From Vibrio rhizosphaerae (GTDB lineage: Bacteria > Pseudomonadota > Gammaproteobacteria > Enterobacterales > Vibrionaceae): DNA of 64,000 bases. How positions within the stretch are numbered: position 1 is the first letter of the stretch; each line of letters begins with the position of its first letter. The notes below the pieces were generated by a model. That model made no database searches. It saw nothing but the letters and a program-made list of their open reading frames with translations, and had not been told where the DNA came from. This document shows, piece after piece, positions 51,542-62,151 of the stretch. Both the position numbers and the translations under genes were made by a program. The stretch is from positions 372,001-436,000 of the forward strand of contig NZ_AP024903.1 of the NCBI RefSeq assembly GCF_024347095.1, written 5' to 3'.

Positions 51542-52900
51542 TCATGCGATAAAAATGCTCGCCAGACCGAGAAAGGCAAACAGACCAATCACGTCAGTCA
51601 CGGTAGTGAGCGCCATTCCACCAGCGAGTGCGGGGTCAATTTTCATCTTTTTCAGTAAGATAGGAATGGTGACCCCGGCGATTCCGGCGACCGTCAGATT
51701 GGTTAACATGGCTGCTGAAATGATGCCGCCGAGTAACCAGTTGCCTTTCCACAGCACGACAATACCACCAATCAGCAGTGCCCATAGACAGCCGTTGAGC
51801 AGACCGACAGCCGCTTCTTTAAGCAGGAGTTCTCGTTTGTTACTGTCACCGATGTGTCCCAAAGCCAGACCACGAATTACCAGTGCGATAGTTTGGTTAC
51901 CGGCTACGCCCCCCATGGAGGGGACGATGGTCATCAGTACAGCGATTGACGCCATCTGTTCGAGGGTTGCCTCAAACATATTGGATACCGAAGCCGCTGC
52001 CAGTGCAGCAAGCACATTGGCACCCAACCAGATACTCCGCTTCCGGGCCGATTTCATCACCGGTGCAAACGTATCTTCTTCATCGTCCATCCCGGCTAAA
52101 CTCATCATCGAGTGTTCAGCATCTTCACGGATGACATCAACCACATCATCAATGGTAATCCGTCCTAACAGATATTGTTCCGCGTTGACAACCGGTGCCG
52201 AGACCCAGTTACGACGTTCAAACAAACTGGCAACGTCAGAATCTTTGGCATCAACCTGAATCGCTTCATCCGCATCTTCCATAATATCGCAGATACGGAC
52301 GTCCGGTTGACTGGTTAATAAACTGGCGAGAGAGAGGTGACCGATGAGTTTACTCTCTTCATCAATGACATAAAGAGCATCGGTTGCCTGAGGTAACTCA
52401 CCTTTCATTCGTAAATAACGCAGGACTACATCCACATCGACATCACCGCGGATCGTGACGAAGTCGGTGTTCATCAAACCACCGGCAGTATCCTCCGGAT
52501 AGGAGAGTGCCATTTCGACCCGAAGACGGTCGACATTATCCATCTGGGACAGAATTTCCCGGGAGAGATCATCAGGCAGACTTCGCAACACGTAAGCAAG
52601 GTCATCGGTATCCATGCCCTCAGTTGCTTCTGCCAGCCGTTCCGGTGCCATTTTGGACACCAGTGCGTCTTTGACGTCTTCGCTGAGTTCATCGAGGATT
52701 TCACCGTAGTCTTCCGGATCGGTCAGTTGCCAGAGGACATTACGACTTTTACGAGGTGAGGCTTCCAGAAGGTGAGCGATATCTTCTGGTTCCATGTCCT
52801 GAAGTTGGCGACGGACATGGACAAAACGACCATTTTCTAAGGCTTCTGTGACTTCCCGGAGGGTCAGGTGAGCCTGATCAAACTCAATATGCTCTGCCAT
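51542..52900 (-). CDS. mgtE: Magnesium transporter MgtE
   Basis: 452 residues. N-terminal MgtE helical domain (about 10-125), two CBS domains (about 130-255; DFVTIRGDVDVDVVLRYLRM), a plug helix, then five membrane segments with the signature IVPSMGGVAGNQTIALVIRG (about 328-347), which includes the pore-lining GGVAGNQ region. Mg2+-gated inner-membrane channel. Sits 112 bases downstream of ptsO on the same strand; may be read from its own promoter. Confidence 0.96.
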   Translation of the reverse strand: MAEHIEFDQAHLTLREVTEALENGRFVHVRRQLQDMEPEDIAHLLEASPRKSRNVLWQLTDPEDYGEILDELSEDVKDALVSKMAPERLAEATEGMDTDDLAYVLRSLPDDLSREILSQMDNVDRLRVEMALSYPEDTAGGLMNTDFVTIRGDVDVDVVLRYLRMKGELPQATDALYVIDEESKLIGHLSLASLLTSQPDVRICDIMEDADEAIQVDAKDSDVASLFERRNWVSAPVVNAEQYLLGRITIDDVVDVIREDAEHSMMSLAGMDDEEDTFAPVMKSARKRSIWLGANVLAALAAASVSNMFEATLEQMASIAVLMTIVPSMGGVAGNQTIALVIRGLALGHIGDSNKRELLLKEAAVGLLNGCLWALLIGGIVVLWKGNWLLGGIISAAMLTNLTVAGIAGVTIPILLKKMKIDPALAGGMALTTVTDVIGLFAFLGLASIFIA

Positions 52901-53012
52901 AACTTCCCCCTGTGTCGTATTTATTATGTGAGTGACATAGTAACTGAATTCTATGCCTGATTTAATAAGAAGTTATTGCAGGATTAAATTTATTTTGCGT
53001 GAAAAGAATTGG

Positions 53013-53291
53013 TTAGTCTTCTTCTTCGAATTTATCTTCAATTAAATAGCAAACCGCGTCTAAGGCCGGTTCCGCTTCACTGCCTTCTGCGGAGATGGTG
53101 ACATATTGCCCCTGCGCGGATTCCAGCATCAGCAGCCCCATAACGCCATCGGCTGTGGCTTCTTTCCCTTCCTGACTCCGAATGGTCAGGATGGCATCGA
53201 ATGATTGGGCCAACTCTACTAGTTTAACGGCCGCTCTGGCATGAAGTCCTAGCTTATTTTGAATTAAAACCGTTTTACTGAGTTGTGGCAT
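53013..53291 (-). CDS. ptsO: Phosphocarrier protein NPr (PTS-Ntr HPr paralogue)
   Basis: 92 residues, HPr fold; transfers phosphate from EI-Ntr to EIIA-Ntr. The phospho-histidine is His17 in [13 protein letters not shown]. The Ser46-type regulatory region reads [15 protein letters not shown]. Acidic C-terminus. Starts 37 bases after rapZ; the rpoN-hpf-ptsN-rapZ-ptsO order is the standard nitrogen-PTS cluster. Confidence 0.96.
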   Translation of the reverse strand: MPQLSKTVLIQNKLGLHARAAVKLVELAQSFDAILTIRSQEGKEATADGVMGLLMLESAQGQYVTISAEGSEAEPALDAVCYLIEDKFEEED

Positions 53292-53328
53292 CGCATGATC
53301 CTCTGTTGGCTTGTCCCAAGCGCTGGTT

Positions 53329-54195
53329 TCAGGGGGTATTTTTCTCTAGTGAAGTATGGCGAATTTGTACCTGATGTCCAAGTTGGGAGAAGTATTCGCC
53401 GATTTGTTGGGTCAGATAAACCGAGCGATGTTTTCCGCCGGTACAGCCAATGGCAATGGTCAGATAACTGCGATTATTTTTCTCCAGCGACGGGAGCCAA
53501 TAATCAATAAATGACTGAATATGCTGACGCATATCAATCACCTCGGTCTGTTGTTCCAGAAAAGATTTCACCGGTGCATCGAGTCCGGTAAATGCACGTA
53601 ATTCAGGTTGCCAGTGCGGGTTGGGCAGAAAACGAACGTCAAAAACAAAATCGGCGTCACTGGGTAAGCCATATTTGAAGCCGAACGATTCAAAGACAAT
53701 AATTAAATGTTTGCGCTCTCTTCCTTCGACCCGCATACGAATCGTTTCACTCAGCTCGTGAATCGATTTGTTGGTACTGTCGAGCAGCATATCGGCTTGT
53801 TTTTTCAGTGGTGCAAGGATCTGCTTTTCCTGAGCAATGGCTTGTGCCAGCGTCAGCGTATTGTTGTGTAACGAAAGGGGATGAATTCGGCGCGTTTCAC
53901 TATAGCGTTTGAGCAGGGCATCCTCGGTCGCATCAAGGAAGAGCACATTCACCGTGTATGAAACAGCCTCTTTCAGCGACCGGAAGGTTTCGCTGAGCAA
54001 GGATGGATCATGCGGTAAGTTGCGGATATCAATACTCACCGCTACATTCTGTTTGCTGCCCTGAACCGATTGAAGAAAGGCTTCTAACAAATCGATAGGG
54101 AGGTTATCGACACAATAGTATCCAAGATCTTCCAGCACCCTTAAAGCAACACTTTTGCCGGCACCGGATTGACCACTAACAACAATTAAGCGCAT
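53329..54195 (-). CDS. rapZ: RNase adapter protein RapZ
   Basis: 288 residues. N-terminal P-loop domain ([20 protein letters not shown], about 5-24) and a C-terminal domain ([20 protein letters not shown], about 243-262) that senses GlcN6P and binds sRNA. In enterobacteria it guides RNase E to GlmZ. Whether a GlmZ-like target exists here is not seen in the window. Eighteen bases after ptsN. Confidence 0.95.
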   Translation of the reverse strand: MRLIVVSGQSGAGKSVALRVLEDLGYYCVDNLPIDLLEAFLQSVQGSKQNVAVSIDIRNLPHDPSLLSETFRSLKEAVSYTVNVLFLDATEDALLKRYSETRRIHPLSLHNNTLTLAQAIAQEKQILAPLKKQADMLLDSTNKSIHELSETIRMRVEGRERKHLIIVFESFGFKYGLPSDADFVFDVRFLPNPHWQPELRAFTGLDAPVKSFLEQQTEVIDMRQHIQSFIDYWLPSLEKNNRSYLTIAIGCTGGKHRSVYLTQQIGEYFSQLGHQVQIRHTSLEKNTP

Positions 54196-54213
54196 CGTGA
54201 CATACTCAGTAAA

Positions 54214-54663
54214 TCAAGACTGGTTCGTCATAATATCATAAAGTTCTTGATCGTTTTCAGCTTTACGAAGTTGCTTTAACACTTGTTTGTCATTCAGTCG
54301 TTCAGCCATTTGAGCGAGAGTTTTTAAATGGGCTTGGCATTGCTCTTCAGGGACAAACAGGGCAAACAGGATATCGACAGGCCGATTATCGATAGCATCA
54401 AAATCGATAGGCTCTTCACATTGAATGAGAACTGCAACTGCATTTTCACTGAATGTCATTCTTGCATGTGGGATGGCGATGCCGTTACCGATACCGGTAC
54501 TGCCAACTTTTTCTCGGGAGAGCATATTTTCAAACAGTTCAGTTGCATTTTGCCCCGTATAACTGGCCGCAATTTCACTGATGATTTCTAACGCGCGTTT
54601 TTTGCTCGAACATTGGACTGCACTTTTCGTGCAGTCCAGAGACAGAACTTCATTGAGTTGCAT
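54214..54663 (-). CDS. ptsN: Nitrogen PTS EIIA component
   Basis: 149 residues, EIIA-fructose-type fold. The active His66 lies in GNGIAIPHARMT. Regulates potassium and nitrogen functions by phosphorylation state. It starts two bases after the hpf stop. Confidence 0.96.
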   Translation of the reverse strand: MQLNEVLSLDCTKSAVQCSSKKRALEIISEIAASYTGQNATELFENMLSREKVGSTGIGNGIAIPHARMTFSENAVAVLIQCEEPIDFDAIDNRPVDILFALFVPEEQCQAHLKTLAQMAERLNDKQVLKQLRKAENDQELYDIMTNQS

Positions 54664-54665
54664 GA

Positions 54666-54956
54666 TTAATGACTACTTAATTTTTCTTTATGCTTATTCA
54701 GCTGACGGACTAACTTGTCAACCAGACTATCGATTGCGGCATACATGTTTTCATCTTCAGCGGTTGCATGAATTTCCCCCTGATTAACATGAAGCGTTGC
54801 TTCAGCGACTTGTTGAAGTTTTTTTTCAACCCGTAAAATGACCTGTATGCTGTTGATATGGTCAAAAAAACGCTCAAGTTTATCAAATTTTGAGTGAACA
54901 TAGTCTTGCATTGAATCGGTCAGATCAATGTGGTGGCCATTAATATTGATTTGCAT
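54666..54956 (-). CDS. hpf: Ribosome hibernation promoting factor, short form
   Basis: 96 residues (MQININGHHIDLTDSMQDYV), the short HPF/YfiA type lacking the dimerisation tail of long HPF. Such short forms act with RMF to make 100S ribosomes. C-terminus ends DKLVRQLNKHKEKLSSH. Lies 24 bases after rpoN. Confidence 0.95.
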   Translation of the reverse strand: MQININGHHIDLTDSMQDYVHSKFDKLERFFDHINSIQVILRVEKKLQQVAEATLHVNQGEIHATAEDENMYAAIDSLVDKLVRQLNKHKEKLSSH

Positions 54957-54980
54957 AGACTTTCCTTCTCTGTTGGGCCT

Positions 54981-56453
54981 TTATAGCAGGCGTTTACGCT
55001 GACTCGATGGGGATATACCCAAAGACTCTCGGTACTTTGCAATGGTACGTCTAGCGACCTGAATCCCCTGATCAGCTAGTAGTGTTGCAATTTTACTGTC
55101 ACTGAGTGGTTTCGCTGGATTTTCTGCGGCAACCAGTTTTTTGATCAGTGCACGAATTGCGGTTGATGAACATTCTCCACCATTGTCTGTGCTTACGTGG
55201 CTAGAGAAAAAGTACTTCAGCTCGAATATGCCCCGAGGGGTATGCATAAACTTTTGGGTTGTGACCCGCGAGATGGTTGATTCATGCATGTCAACGGCAA
55301 GGGCGACATCATTCAGAACCATCGGTTTCATTGCTTCTTCCCCATACTCGAAGAAATCGTGCTGATGTTCAACTATACACTTGGCAACTTTGAGCAACGT
55401 CTCGTTTCGACTTTCTAAACTTTTAATTAACCATTTTGCTTCTTGTAAATTTGTTCGGATATAATTACTGTCTGCGCCATTTCCCCGTCCCAGTTCTGCG
55501 TATTGCTGATTGATTTTTAATCTTGGCATACTGTCCGGATTGATAGCGACGACCCACTTGCCCCGATCTTTGAAGACCGACACATCCGGAATGACATATT
55601 CGGCATGCTCCGCATTAATATCATTCCCGGGGCGTGGGTTGAGTTCTTGAATGAGTTGCAAAGCGGCGCGTAATTCGTCTTCTTTGAGCTTTGCTTCTTT
55701 TTGGATCAACTTATAATCCCGGTTGCCTAATTGATCGATATGGTCAGTCAGCAGGCGTTTGGCTTCGTCAAGCCACGGGGTATCACTTGGATATGTTGCC
55801 AGTTGCAATAACAGACAATCCTGTAGATTCAATGATGCGACGCCCAGAGGATCAAATTGCTGAATACGTTTTCTGACCGCCTCGACTTCATCCAGCTCGA
55901 TATCGTCATCTTCTTCACTTCTGACACTTTCCAGAATATCTTCAAGAGAGAGCGTCAGATAGCCGTAGTCATCTATCGCATCGATGAGCGCCAGTGCAAT
56001 CGCTCGATCCGTATCACTGAAGGGCGTTAAATCTAATTGCCACAGTAGGTAATCTTGTAGCGTTTGGGTCGTTTCCCCCTGATAGACGGGGGTATCTTCA
56101 TCGAGTGAAATTCCGGTACTGCCTGTATTGGCACTGTAGACATCATCCCAAGTCGTATCGATTTCAAGTTCATTGCTGATTTCTGATTTTTCAATCATTT
56201 CCGAACTATCTTGTGGTTCAGGTTCTGCATCAGCGATATCAGCCGTAGTTTCTTTTGATATTTCGGTTTTGTCTTCTTGGGAATGAACGTCATCTTGCGC
56301 ATCTTCAACATCAAGTAGCGGATTGGAATCGAGCGCTTCTTGGATCTCCTGTTGGAGATCCAAAGTCGAAAGTTGCAGCAATCGAATCGCTTGCTGCAAC
56401 TGAGGTGTCATGGCTAATTGTTGGCCTAACTTGAGTTGTAGTGACGGTTTCAT
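54981..56453 (-). CDS. rpoN: RNA polymerase sigma54 factor
   Basis: 490 residues. Glutamine/leucine-rich region I ([20 protein letters not shown]), acidic region II (about 50-120), core-binding domain, HTH, and the RpoN box [10 protein letters not shown] (467-476). Needed for nitrogen, flagellar and virulence-type enhancer-dependent promoters in Vibrio. Begins 73 bases after lptB. Confidence 0.97.
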   Translation of the reverse strand: MKPSLQLKLGQQLAMTPQLQQAIRLLQLSTLDLQQEIQEALDSNPLLDVEDAQDDVHSQEDKTEISKETTADIADAEPEPQDSSEMIEKSEISNELEIDTTWDDVYSANTGSTGISLDEDTPVYQGETTQTLQDYLLWQLDLTPFSDTDRAIALALIDAIDDYGYLTLSLEDILESVRSEEDDDIELDEVEAVRKRIQQFDPLGVASLNLQDCLLLQLATYPSDTPWLDEAKRLLTDHIDQLGNRDYKLIQKEAKLKEDELRAALQLIQELNPRPGNDINAEHAEYVIPDVSVFKDRGKWVVAINPDSMPRLKINQQYAELGRGNGADSNYIRTNLQEAKWLIKSLESRNETLLKVAKCIVEHQHDFFEYGEEAMKPMVLNDVALAVDMHESTISRVTTQKFMHTPRGIFELKYFFSSHVSTDNGGECSSTAIRALIKKLVAAENPAKPLSDSKIATLLADQGIQVARRTIAKYRESLGISPSSQRKRLL

Positions 56454-56526
56454 TCAGTTTCGATTGCCTTATTCTGTGTTGCCGTATTCTGGTGTCTGTC
56501 TGATTTAAATCCCGTGCTTACTTTAA

Positions 56527-57252
56527 TCATAGACGGAATTGTTCACCGAGATAAACCTGTTTGACCTGCTCGTTATTGAGAACTTCTTGCGGTGTTCCTT
56601 CCGCGATAAGCTTACCTTGGCTTACGATATAGGCTTTTTCACAAACATCCAAGGTTTCCCTGACATTATGGTCAGTAATCAAAACACCAAGCCCCCGATC
56701 CCGGAGGTGTTCAATAATTTTCTTGATATCAATCACTGAAATGGGGTCAACCCCGGCAAATGGTTCATCCAGCAAAATGAATTCTGGGTTGGCAGCCAGT
56801 GCCCGGGCAATTTCGACACGGCGCCGTTCACCACCGGAGAGTGCCATCCCGGCACTATTGCGAATGTGCCCGATGTGGAATTCTTCCAGTAAGTCTTCCA
56901 GTCTATCCTGACGTTCTTCCCGCGACATCTGTTCCCGGGTTTGCAGTACGGCCATGATATTGTCTTCCACCGAGAGTTTACGGAAGATCGATGCCTCTTG
57001 AGGCAGATAGCCGATGCCCATGCGAGAGCGCTGGTGCATGGGCAGAACACTGATGTCTTTGTCATCAATCTGGATCGAGCCTTCATCCCGGGCGACCAGG
57101 CCGACAATCATGTAAAACGACGTTGTCTTACCCGCACCATTGGGACCCAGTAGGCCGACAATTTGCCCGGACTCTACCTGTAGACTGACATCAGAGACGA
57201 CTTTTCTCTTTTTATAGCTTTTGGCTAAATGCTCTGCTTTTAGTATGGCCAT
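56527..57252 (-). CDS. lptB: LPS export ABC ATPase LptB
   Basis: 241 residues. Walker [21 protein letters not shown] (about 32-51), Q-loop [13 protein letters not shown], signature [16 protein letters not shown], Walker [15 protein letters not shown]-loop TDHN. Powers LptFG extraction of LPS. Starts three bases after lptA. Confidence 0.97.
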   Translation of the reverse strand: MAILKAEHLAKSYKKRKVVSDVSLQVESGQIVGLLGPNGAGKTTSFYMIVGLVARDEGSIQIDDKDISVLPMHQRSRMGIGYLPQEASIFRKLSVEDNIMAVLQTREQMSREERQDRLEDLLEEFHIGHIRNSAGMALSGGERRRVEIARALAANPEFILLDEPFAGVDPISVIDIKKIIEHLRDRGLGVLITDHNVRETLDVCEKAYIVSQGKLIAEGTPQEVLNNEQVKQVYLGEQFRL

Positions 57253-57255
57253 GAT

Positions 57256-57753
57256 TTATTCTTTATTCGTTGCCTGTGGTTGCAGCACGGTTGAAACACG
57301 CTCGTTTGAATTTCCGTCTGCAATGAGTTTTTGTGCAGAAATTTTGTAACGGATTTTGGTACTACGGATCACGCTATCATCTTGCGATAGCATTGCTTTC
57401 TCGGTCATGGTCAATTGATCCGCAGCCATTTGATAATTGAGTTTCTTGGCTTCGCCGTAAAGGGTTTTCCCTTCATCAGTTAACTGAGAAAACGTGGCCA
57501 GATCACCGAAACCTTGGATCTCCTCAATTTGTCCGTCTTGAGGATTCCGAGTCACGATTAGTTTGTCAGCATGAATATTGATGCTGCCTTGTTTGAGGGT
57601 GACATTCCCTACAAACGTCACCTGATTACTTTTTAAATCAAGTTGCTGACTGTCCGAATCGATATAAACCGGTTGTTCGGTATCTGTTGCTAATGCCAAA
57701 GCGCCGCTTGAAATAAACAGGCAAGCGAACAAACTAAGGTGCGAGATTTTCAT
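57256..57753 (-). CDS. lptA: LPS transport periplasmic bridge protein LptA
   Basis: 165 residues from ATG 57753 (MKISHLSLFACLFISSGALA, signal peptide), with AGGGTAG just upstream; longer frames are not needed. OstA-like beta-jellyroll (VYIDSDSQQLDLKSNQVTFV; YQMAADQLTMTEKAML) forms the periplasmic LPS bridge. Overlaps lptC by 20 bases. Confidence 0.95.
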   Translation of the reverse strand: MKISHLSLFACLFISSGALALATDTEQPVYIDSDSQQLDLKSNQVTFVGNVTLKQGSINIHADKLIVTRNPQDGQIEEIQGFGDLATFSQLTDEGKTLYGEAKKLNYQMAADQLTMTEKAMLSQDDSVIRSTKIRYKISAQKLIADGNSNERVSTVLQPQATNKE

Positions 57754-58297
57754 ATCTACCCTGTACATGGTTATAAAGTAAGGCGCTATGATCGGCAAAA
57801 TTTCCTTTCATCGCCTGACCTTGTGTTTCAAATTGTGGACCTTTCAGTAAGACAGGTGTGTCTGTCCAAAAATCACGGTTATCCAATTGCATGCTGAGTT
57901 TTGCTGTTTCGAGTGAATCGAAACTGGAATTCTCAAGTAAGTTTTTACCAATGACGTTGTCGTAAAGTGTTAATACCTTATTCTTGGTCAGAATGCCCCG
58001 TTGAGCGGTCACTTTCCATTCCATAACCCGACCATCTCGGTAGACCTGTAAAATTGGATGCTCGAATACGGTATTGCCACTTTTTGCGTAGTAATCCAAG
58101 TGCGTTGATGTGATGGTATAGCTTCTCACACCATCCGTACCGTATGATGTATTGGATAAATGTTCGCCGCTAAACATCGGCAGCTCCGTATTCGGAGCAA
58201 CTTGTTCATTCGCTTTTCTTTCATTATCGAGCAGGTAGTAAATTGACCAGCAGATAATGAAAAATAAGAGTATATAGGTCGTACGAGCCAGACTCAT
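57734..58297 (-). CDS. lptC: LPS export inner-membrane protein LptC
   Basis: 187 residues. One N-terminal membrane segment (TYILLFFIICWSIYYLL, about 7-23) and a periplasmic jellyroll that receives LPS from LptFG and passes it to LptA. Overlaps kdsC by four bases and lptA by 20. Confidence 0.94.
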   Translation of the reverse strand: MSLARTTYILLFFIICWSIYYLLDNERKANEQVAPNTELPMFSGEHLSNTSYGTDGVRSYTITSTHLDYYAKSGNTVFEHPILQVYRDGRVMEWKVTAQRGILTKNKVLTLYDNVIGKNLLENSSFDSLETAKLSMQLDNRDFWTDTPVLLKGPQFETQGQAMKGNFADHSALLYNHVQGRYENLAP

Positions 58298-58851
58298 ATA
58301 CTCAAACCTTTGTGCATTTCCAACTCACCCCGAGACTGTAAGATTAAATCACAGACTTCCCGTACGGCACCATGACCACCCGGAATTGTCGTGACGTAGT
58401 TGGCTCTTTTGGCCAGTAATGGATGACCGTCGGCAACACAAACTCTTAAGGCAACCTGCGCCATCACCGGCCAATCGATCAAGTCATCACCGATATAGGC
58501 GGTATGTTCCGGTAAAATCTGTGTTTTTTGACAAATATCAGCATATGCGGTCACTTTATCATCTTGACCTTGATAAATCAGTGAAATTCCCAGCGCTTTC
58601 ATGCGGTTTTCCACTATTTTTGAGTGTCTGCCGGTCACAACCGCAACTTCAATCCCCGCGCTCATCAATGACTTTATGCCGTACCCATCTCGGGTATGGA
58701 AGGTTTTGAGCTCTTCTCCTTGATTGCCCAAATAAATGCGACCATCGGAAAACACACCATCCACATCACAGATGAGTAATTGAATTTGGCTTGCCATGCT
58801 CCAAATCGATGACGTCACAGGACCATAAAGTGTTTCAACCATCTCTGTCAC
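58294..58851 (-). CDS. kdsC: 3-deoxy-D-manno-octulosonate 8-phosphate phosphatase KdsC
   Basis: 185 residues, HAD superfamily C0 type. Motif I LLICDVDGVFSDGRIYL (about 25-41), motif II VVTGRHS, motif IV IGDDLIDWPVMAQV. Releases Kdo from Kdo8P for LPS. Starts at GTG 58851, which shares one base with the kdsD stop; ATG 58842 is the alternative. Confidence 0.95.
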   Translation of the reverse strand: MTEMVETLYGPVTSSIWSMASQIQLLICDVDGVFSDGRIYLGNQGEELKTFHTRDGYGIKSLMSAGIEVAVVTGRHSKIVENRMKALGISLIYQGQDDKVTAYADICQKTQILPEHTAYIGDDLIDWPVMAQVALRVCVADGHPLLAKRANYVTTIPGGHGAVREVCDLILQSRGELEMHKGLSI

Positions 58852-59825
58852 TACATCACTCCTGCTTTCAGAAGGTCGTGCATATTCAGGGCTCCGACCA
58901 AGTGACCGTTTTCAACCAGCATCAAACCGTTGATGCGTTTTTCCTGCATTAAATTCAGTCCTTCAACAGCAAGGATGTGGGGCGACGCTGTGGTTGGTTT
59001 TTTCGTCATCACATCACAAATTTTTGCAGTGTGAATATCGACACGTTTGTCGAGAATTCGTCTGAGATCGCCATCGGTAAAAATACCGAGTAATTTTTGC
59101 TGTTGATCGACCACGGCCGTCATGCCTAGCCCTTTTTGACTAATCTCCATTAACGCATCGCGAATTAAGGCATCGGGGCTGACGACAGGCAACTGCTCGT
59201 CAGTATGCATGATATCACTCAGTTTGAGTAACAACTTACGGCCTAAGGCACCTCCCGGGTGGGAGAGGGCAAAGTCTTCCTGAGTAAACCCTCGTGCCTG
59301 CAATAACGTAATGGCAAGGGCATCCCCCATCACCAGTGTTGCGGTGGCACTGGAAGTCGGAGCAAGCCCTAACGGACAGGCTTCTTCCGGCACGGAGACT
59401 TGTAAATGAAGATCAGCCAGTCTGGCCATATTCGATTGCGGATTGCCGGTCATACTGATAATCCGGATTGAGCGACGCTTTAAGACCGGATAAAGCGGCA
59501 GGATTTCTGATGATTCACCTGAATAGGAGATTGCAATCACGATGTCACCTTCTGAGATCATCCCGAGATCCCCATGAGCGGCTTCTCCCGGGTGCACAAA
59601 GAATGACGGCGTCCCGGTACTGGCAAACGTTGCTGCCATTTTTTTACCGATATGACCGGATTTACCCATCCCCATGACAATCACTTTGCCCATGGTATTA
59701 TTGAGGATCATGTCGCAGGCTTGACAGAAATGTGCATCAATATACTGTTCTATTTGCTGTAAACATCTGATTTCTGTATCTAAAACCTGTTTTGCTGACT
59801 GGGTGTAATCCACGTGTTGTGACAT
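58851..59825 (-). CDS. kdsD: Arabinose-5-phosphate isomerase KdsD
   Basis: 324 residues from ATG 59825 (MSQHVDYTQSAKQVLD), with GGAG six bases upstream. SIS domain with KVIVMGMGKSGHIGKKMAAT (about 46-65) and STGTPSFFVHPGEAAHGDLG, then two CBS domains (about 205-324). Converts ribulose-5-P to arabinose-5-P, the first Kdo step. 21 bases after yrbG. Confidence 0.95.
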   Translation of the reverse strand: MSQHVDYTQSAKQVLDTEIRCLQQIEQYIDAHFCQACDMILNNTMGKVIVMGMGKSGHIGKKMAATFASTGTPSFFVHPGEAAHGDLGMISEGDIVIAISYSGESSEILPLYPVLKRRSIRIISMTGNPQSNMARLADLHLQVSVPEEACPLGLAPTSSATATLVMGDALAITLLQARGFTQEDFALSHPGGALGRKLLLKLSDIMHTDEQLPVVSPDALIRDALMEISQKGLGMTAVVDQQQKLLGIFTDGDLRRILDKRVDIHTAKICDVMTKKPTTASPHILAVEGLNLMQEKRINGLMLVENGHLVGALNMHDLLKAGVM

Positions 59826-59846
59826 CTTCAACTCCGTTTTATCTTC

Positions 59847-60812
59847 CTAAGCGCTCATGTTCATAAACAAATAAGTCTGATAGACAATAAATATAGCGAA
59901 TAGAATCAACCCTTCGATTCTGTTGATGCTGCGCGATTTTCCTAACGCCATCACGACTAAGAGCAGAGAAAGCCCCAACATGACCCAGAAATCCCGTCCC
60001 ATTGCGTGTTCGCTGATGACTGAGGGATTAAGGATTCCGGGGATGCCCATGACCGCGAGAATGTTGAATACATTCGAGCCGATAATATTACCCACGGCCA
60101 TATCGTCTTCACCTTTGAGGACGCCAGCCAGTGAGGCTGCGAGCTCTGGCAGACTCGTCCCAATCGCAATGATTGTCAGACCGATGATGAGATCACTCAT
60201 GCCAAAGTATTTTGCAATGATAACGGCATTATTGACCAGAAGTTCAGCGGATAGTGGCAGCAGGATCAGACCGACAACGACCCAGATTATCGCTATTTTA
60301 CTATTCACGCCTTCCGGTACTTCTGACTCTTGTTCAGCCAGAAGCCGATCTTTTTGACGATTGTCACTACGGCTGATTTTGAGCATGGCCAGAATGAATA
60401 TGGCAAATACGACAAATAGCAAGACGCCTTCGTAGAAACCAAGATTTCCATCCCAAAGAATCGCACCGGATAATAGTGTGACTCCTATCATGAATGGAAG
60501 TTCTCTGCGTAACAGTTCTGAATTAATCGATAATGGTTTGATGATTGCCGTGATCCCCAGAATCAAGGCAATATTGGCAATATTAGAACCCAGAATATTA
60601 CCAACGGCGGTATCGGTTTTATTGGCGAGCGCTGCCGTTGCTGAGACCATCATTTCGGGCGCTGATGAGCCCATTGCAATGATCGTCATCCCAATCACCA
60701 GTGGTGAAATCCCAACATTGCGTGCCAGCGCTGCAGAGCCAAAAACCAACCGATCTGCACTCCATACCAGTAATATGAGTCCGACAATCAATAAAGCAAC
60801 AGCTGTAAGCAT
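59847..60812 (-). CDS. yrbG: CaCA-family sodium/calcium antiporter YrbG
   Basis: 321 residues, about ten membrane segments in two inverted halves. Each half has an alpha-repeat: GMTIIAMGSSAPEMMVSATA (about 41-60) and GLTIIAIGTSLPELAASLAG (about 214-233); the conserved acidic residues of both are present. Exports Ca2+ against Na+ or H+. First gene of the kds-lpt-rpoN operon and divergent from mlaF, as in E. coli. Confidence 0.94.
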   Translation of the reverse strand: MLTAVALLIVGLILLVWSADRLVFGSAALARNVGISPLVIGMTIIAMGSSAPEMMVSATAALANKTDTAVGNILGSNIANIALILGITAIIKPLSINSELLRRELPFMIGVTLLSGAILWDGNLGFYEGVLLFVVFAIFILAMLKISRSDNRQKDRLLAEQESEVPEGVNSKIAIIWVVVGLILLPLSAELLVNNAVIIAKYFGMSDLIIGLTIIAIGTSLPELAASLAGVLKGEDDMAVGNIIGSNVFNILAVMGIPGILNPSVISEHAMGRDFWVMLGLSLLLVVMALGKSRSINRIEGLILFAIFIVYQTYLFMNMSA

Positions 60813-61347
60813 GTGTTATTCCTAGTGGGTAAAGATAAAAATATTTAACCGTCGATTTTGACGTTTTGGCTTGCAAAAGAAAAGTGAAACCGCTTCATTT
60901 ATTCATCAAAAGTATGCAGACACAGGTTTATTTATCTTTCTAAGCGAATTCAAAATGTTGCTCAGCAACCGCTGTCATTGACCTGACAGTCTCTTCTCTG
61001 TCCATCTTTGTCAGACACCTGTAAGCACTCTGACAAAGGAGGAGCATCTTACCATCAAAATCGAAAATAGGGATGCCAAACTGGTTCGGACAGTCTGTTT
61101 TTTCGGCACAGTGAATGGGGCGGGGAGGAGGCGACAAAAGTAAGGCAATGATTCTTGCGCCAGTGATGGTATGATAGAGCCCGTTTGGCGTGATTCTCAG
61201 GGCTGATGTTTTGCTGAGCGTCACTAGGCTTGCATCAGTATGATGCCGTGCTTTAAATTTTTGAAATTATACTTATGATTGCGTTTTTTGTTCGTGATGT
61301 CTGTCGTCATGAACAAGGGAACATAGGAAAGGAATGATAGGCTGTGT
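60813..61347. other. yrbG-mlaF divergent region with TGTCA-type palindromes
   Basis: 535 bases. CTGTCA/TGACAG (60972-60989) and a perfect 10-bp inverted repeat CTTTGTCAGA/TCTGACAAAG with a 13-base loop (61006-61038) lie close together. Divergent promoters for two envelope operons must be here; none with both boxes is clear. An open frame at 60940-61224 is described separately as doubtful. Confidence 0.5.
60940..61224 (-). CDS. Doubtful 94-codon open frame
   Basis: GTG-start frame without a visible ribosome site, overlapping the inverted repeats. The translation has five cysteines and a PNQFGIPIFDFDGKMLLLCQ segment but no family that I recognise. It may be chance in a regulatory region; kept because the C-terminal half is not obviously a shadow of another gene. 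Confidence 0.2.
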   Translation of the reverse strand: MTLSKTSALRITPNGLYHTITGARIIALLLSPPPRPIHCAEKTDCPNQFGIPIFDFDGKMLLLCQSAYRCLTKMDREETVRSMTAVAEQHFEFA

Positions 61348-62151
61348 ATGTCCGAATCTGATCTGGTAACGATTAACAATCTGACGTTTTCTCGTGGTGA
61401 CAGAAAGATTTTTGACGATGTGTCACTTCATGTCCCGCAGGGAAAGGTCACTGCGATTATGGGGCCTTCCGGGATCGGCAAAACGACGCTGCTCCGATTG
61501 ATTGGTGGGCAACTGTTGCCTGAAACCGGAGAGATCTGGTTTGATGGGGTCAATATCCCTGCTTTGGGGCGAAACAAGCTTTATCAGGCACGGAAAAAAA
61601 TGAGTATGCTGTTTCAGTCCGGTGCATTATTTACCGATCTGAACGTGTTCGATAATGTCGCATTTCCGCTGCGGGAGCATACCGATCTGAGTGAACCATT
61701 TATTCGGACGCTGGTGTTACTCAAACTGGAAGCAGTTGGTTTACGTGGTGCGGCTTATTTGATGCCGAGTGAATTATCCGGTGGGATGGCGCGTCGGGCG
61801 GCGCTTGCCCGGGCTATCGCTCTGGACCCTGAGCTGATTATGTTTGACGAGCCATTCGTCGGGCAGGATCCAATGACGATGGGCGTTCTTGTGGAATTGA
61901 TTCGTCACTTGAATCAAGCTTTGGGAATCACCTCCGTTGTGGTTTCTCATGATGTGCCCGAAGTGATGAGTATTGCCGACTGGGTCTATATTCTCGCCAA
62001 TGGCAAAATCATTGCTGAAGGGTCGCCAGAATCATTGAAACAGAACGATGACCCGCGGGTCAGGCAGTTTTTACAGGGGGAAGCTGACGGGCCGGTGCCT
62101 TTCCGCTATCCTGCGCCATCACTTGAGAAGGACCTATTTCATGCTGACTAG
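61348..62151 (+). CDS. mlaF: Phospholipid ABC transporter ATPase MlaF
   Basis: 267 residues. Walker [21 protein letters not shown] (about 34-53), Q-loop [19 protein letters not shown], signature [15 protein letters not shown] (LSGGM form typical of MlaF), Walker [13 protein letters not shown]. Drives the MlaFEDB complex that maintains outer-membrane lipid asymmetry. ATAGG is the nearest ribosome-site match. Overlaps mlaE by 11 bases. Confidence 0.96.
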   Translation: MSESDLVTINNLTFSRGDRKIFDDVSLHVPQGKVTAIMGPSGIGKTTLLRLIGGQLLPETGEIWFDGVNIPALGRNKLYQARKKMSMLFQSGALFTDLNVFDNVAFPLREHTDLSEPFIRTLVLLKLEAVGLRGAAYLMPSELSGGMARRAALARAIALDPELIMFDEPFVGQDPMTMGVLVELIRHLNQALGITSVVVSHDVPEVMSIADWVYILANGKIIAEGSPESLKQNDDPRVRQFLQGEADGPVPFRYPAPSLEKDLFHAD

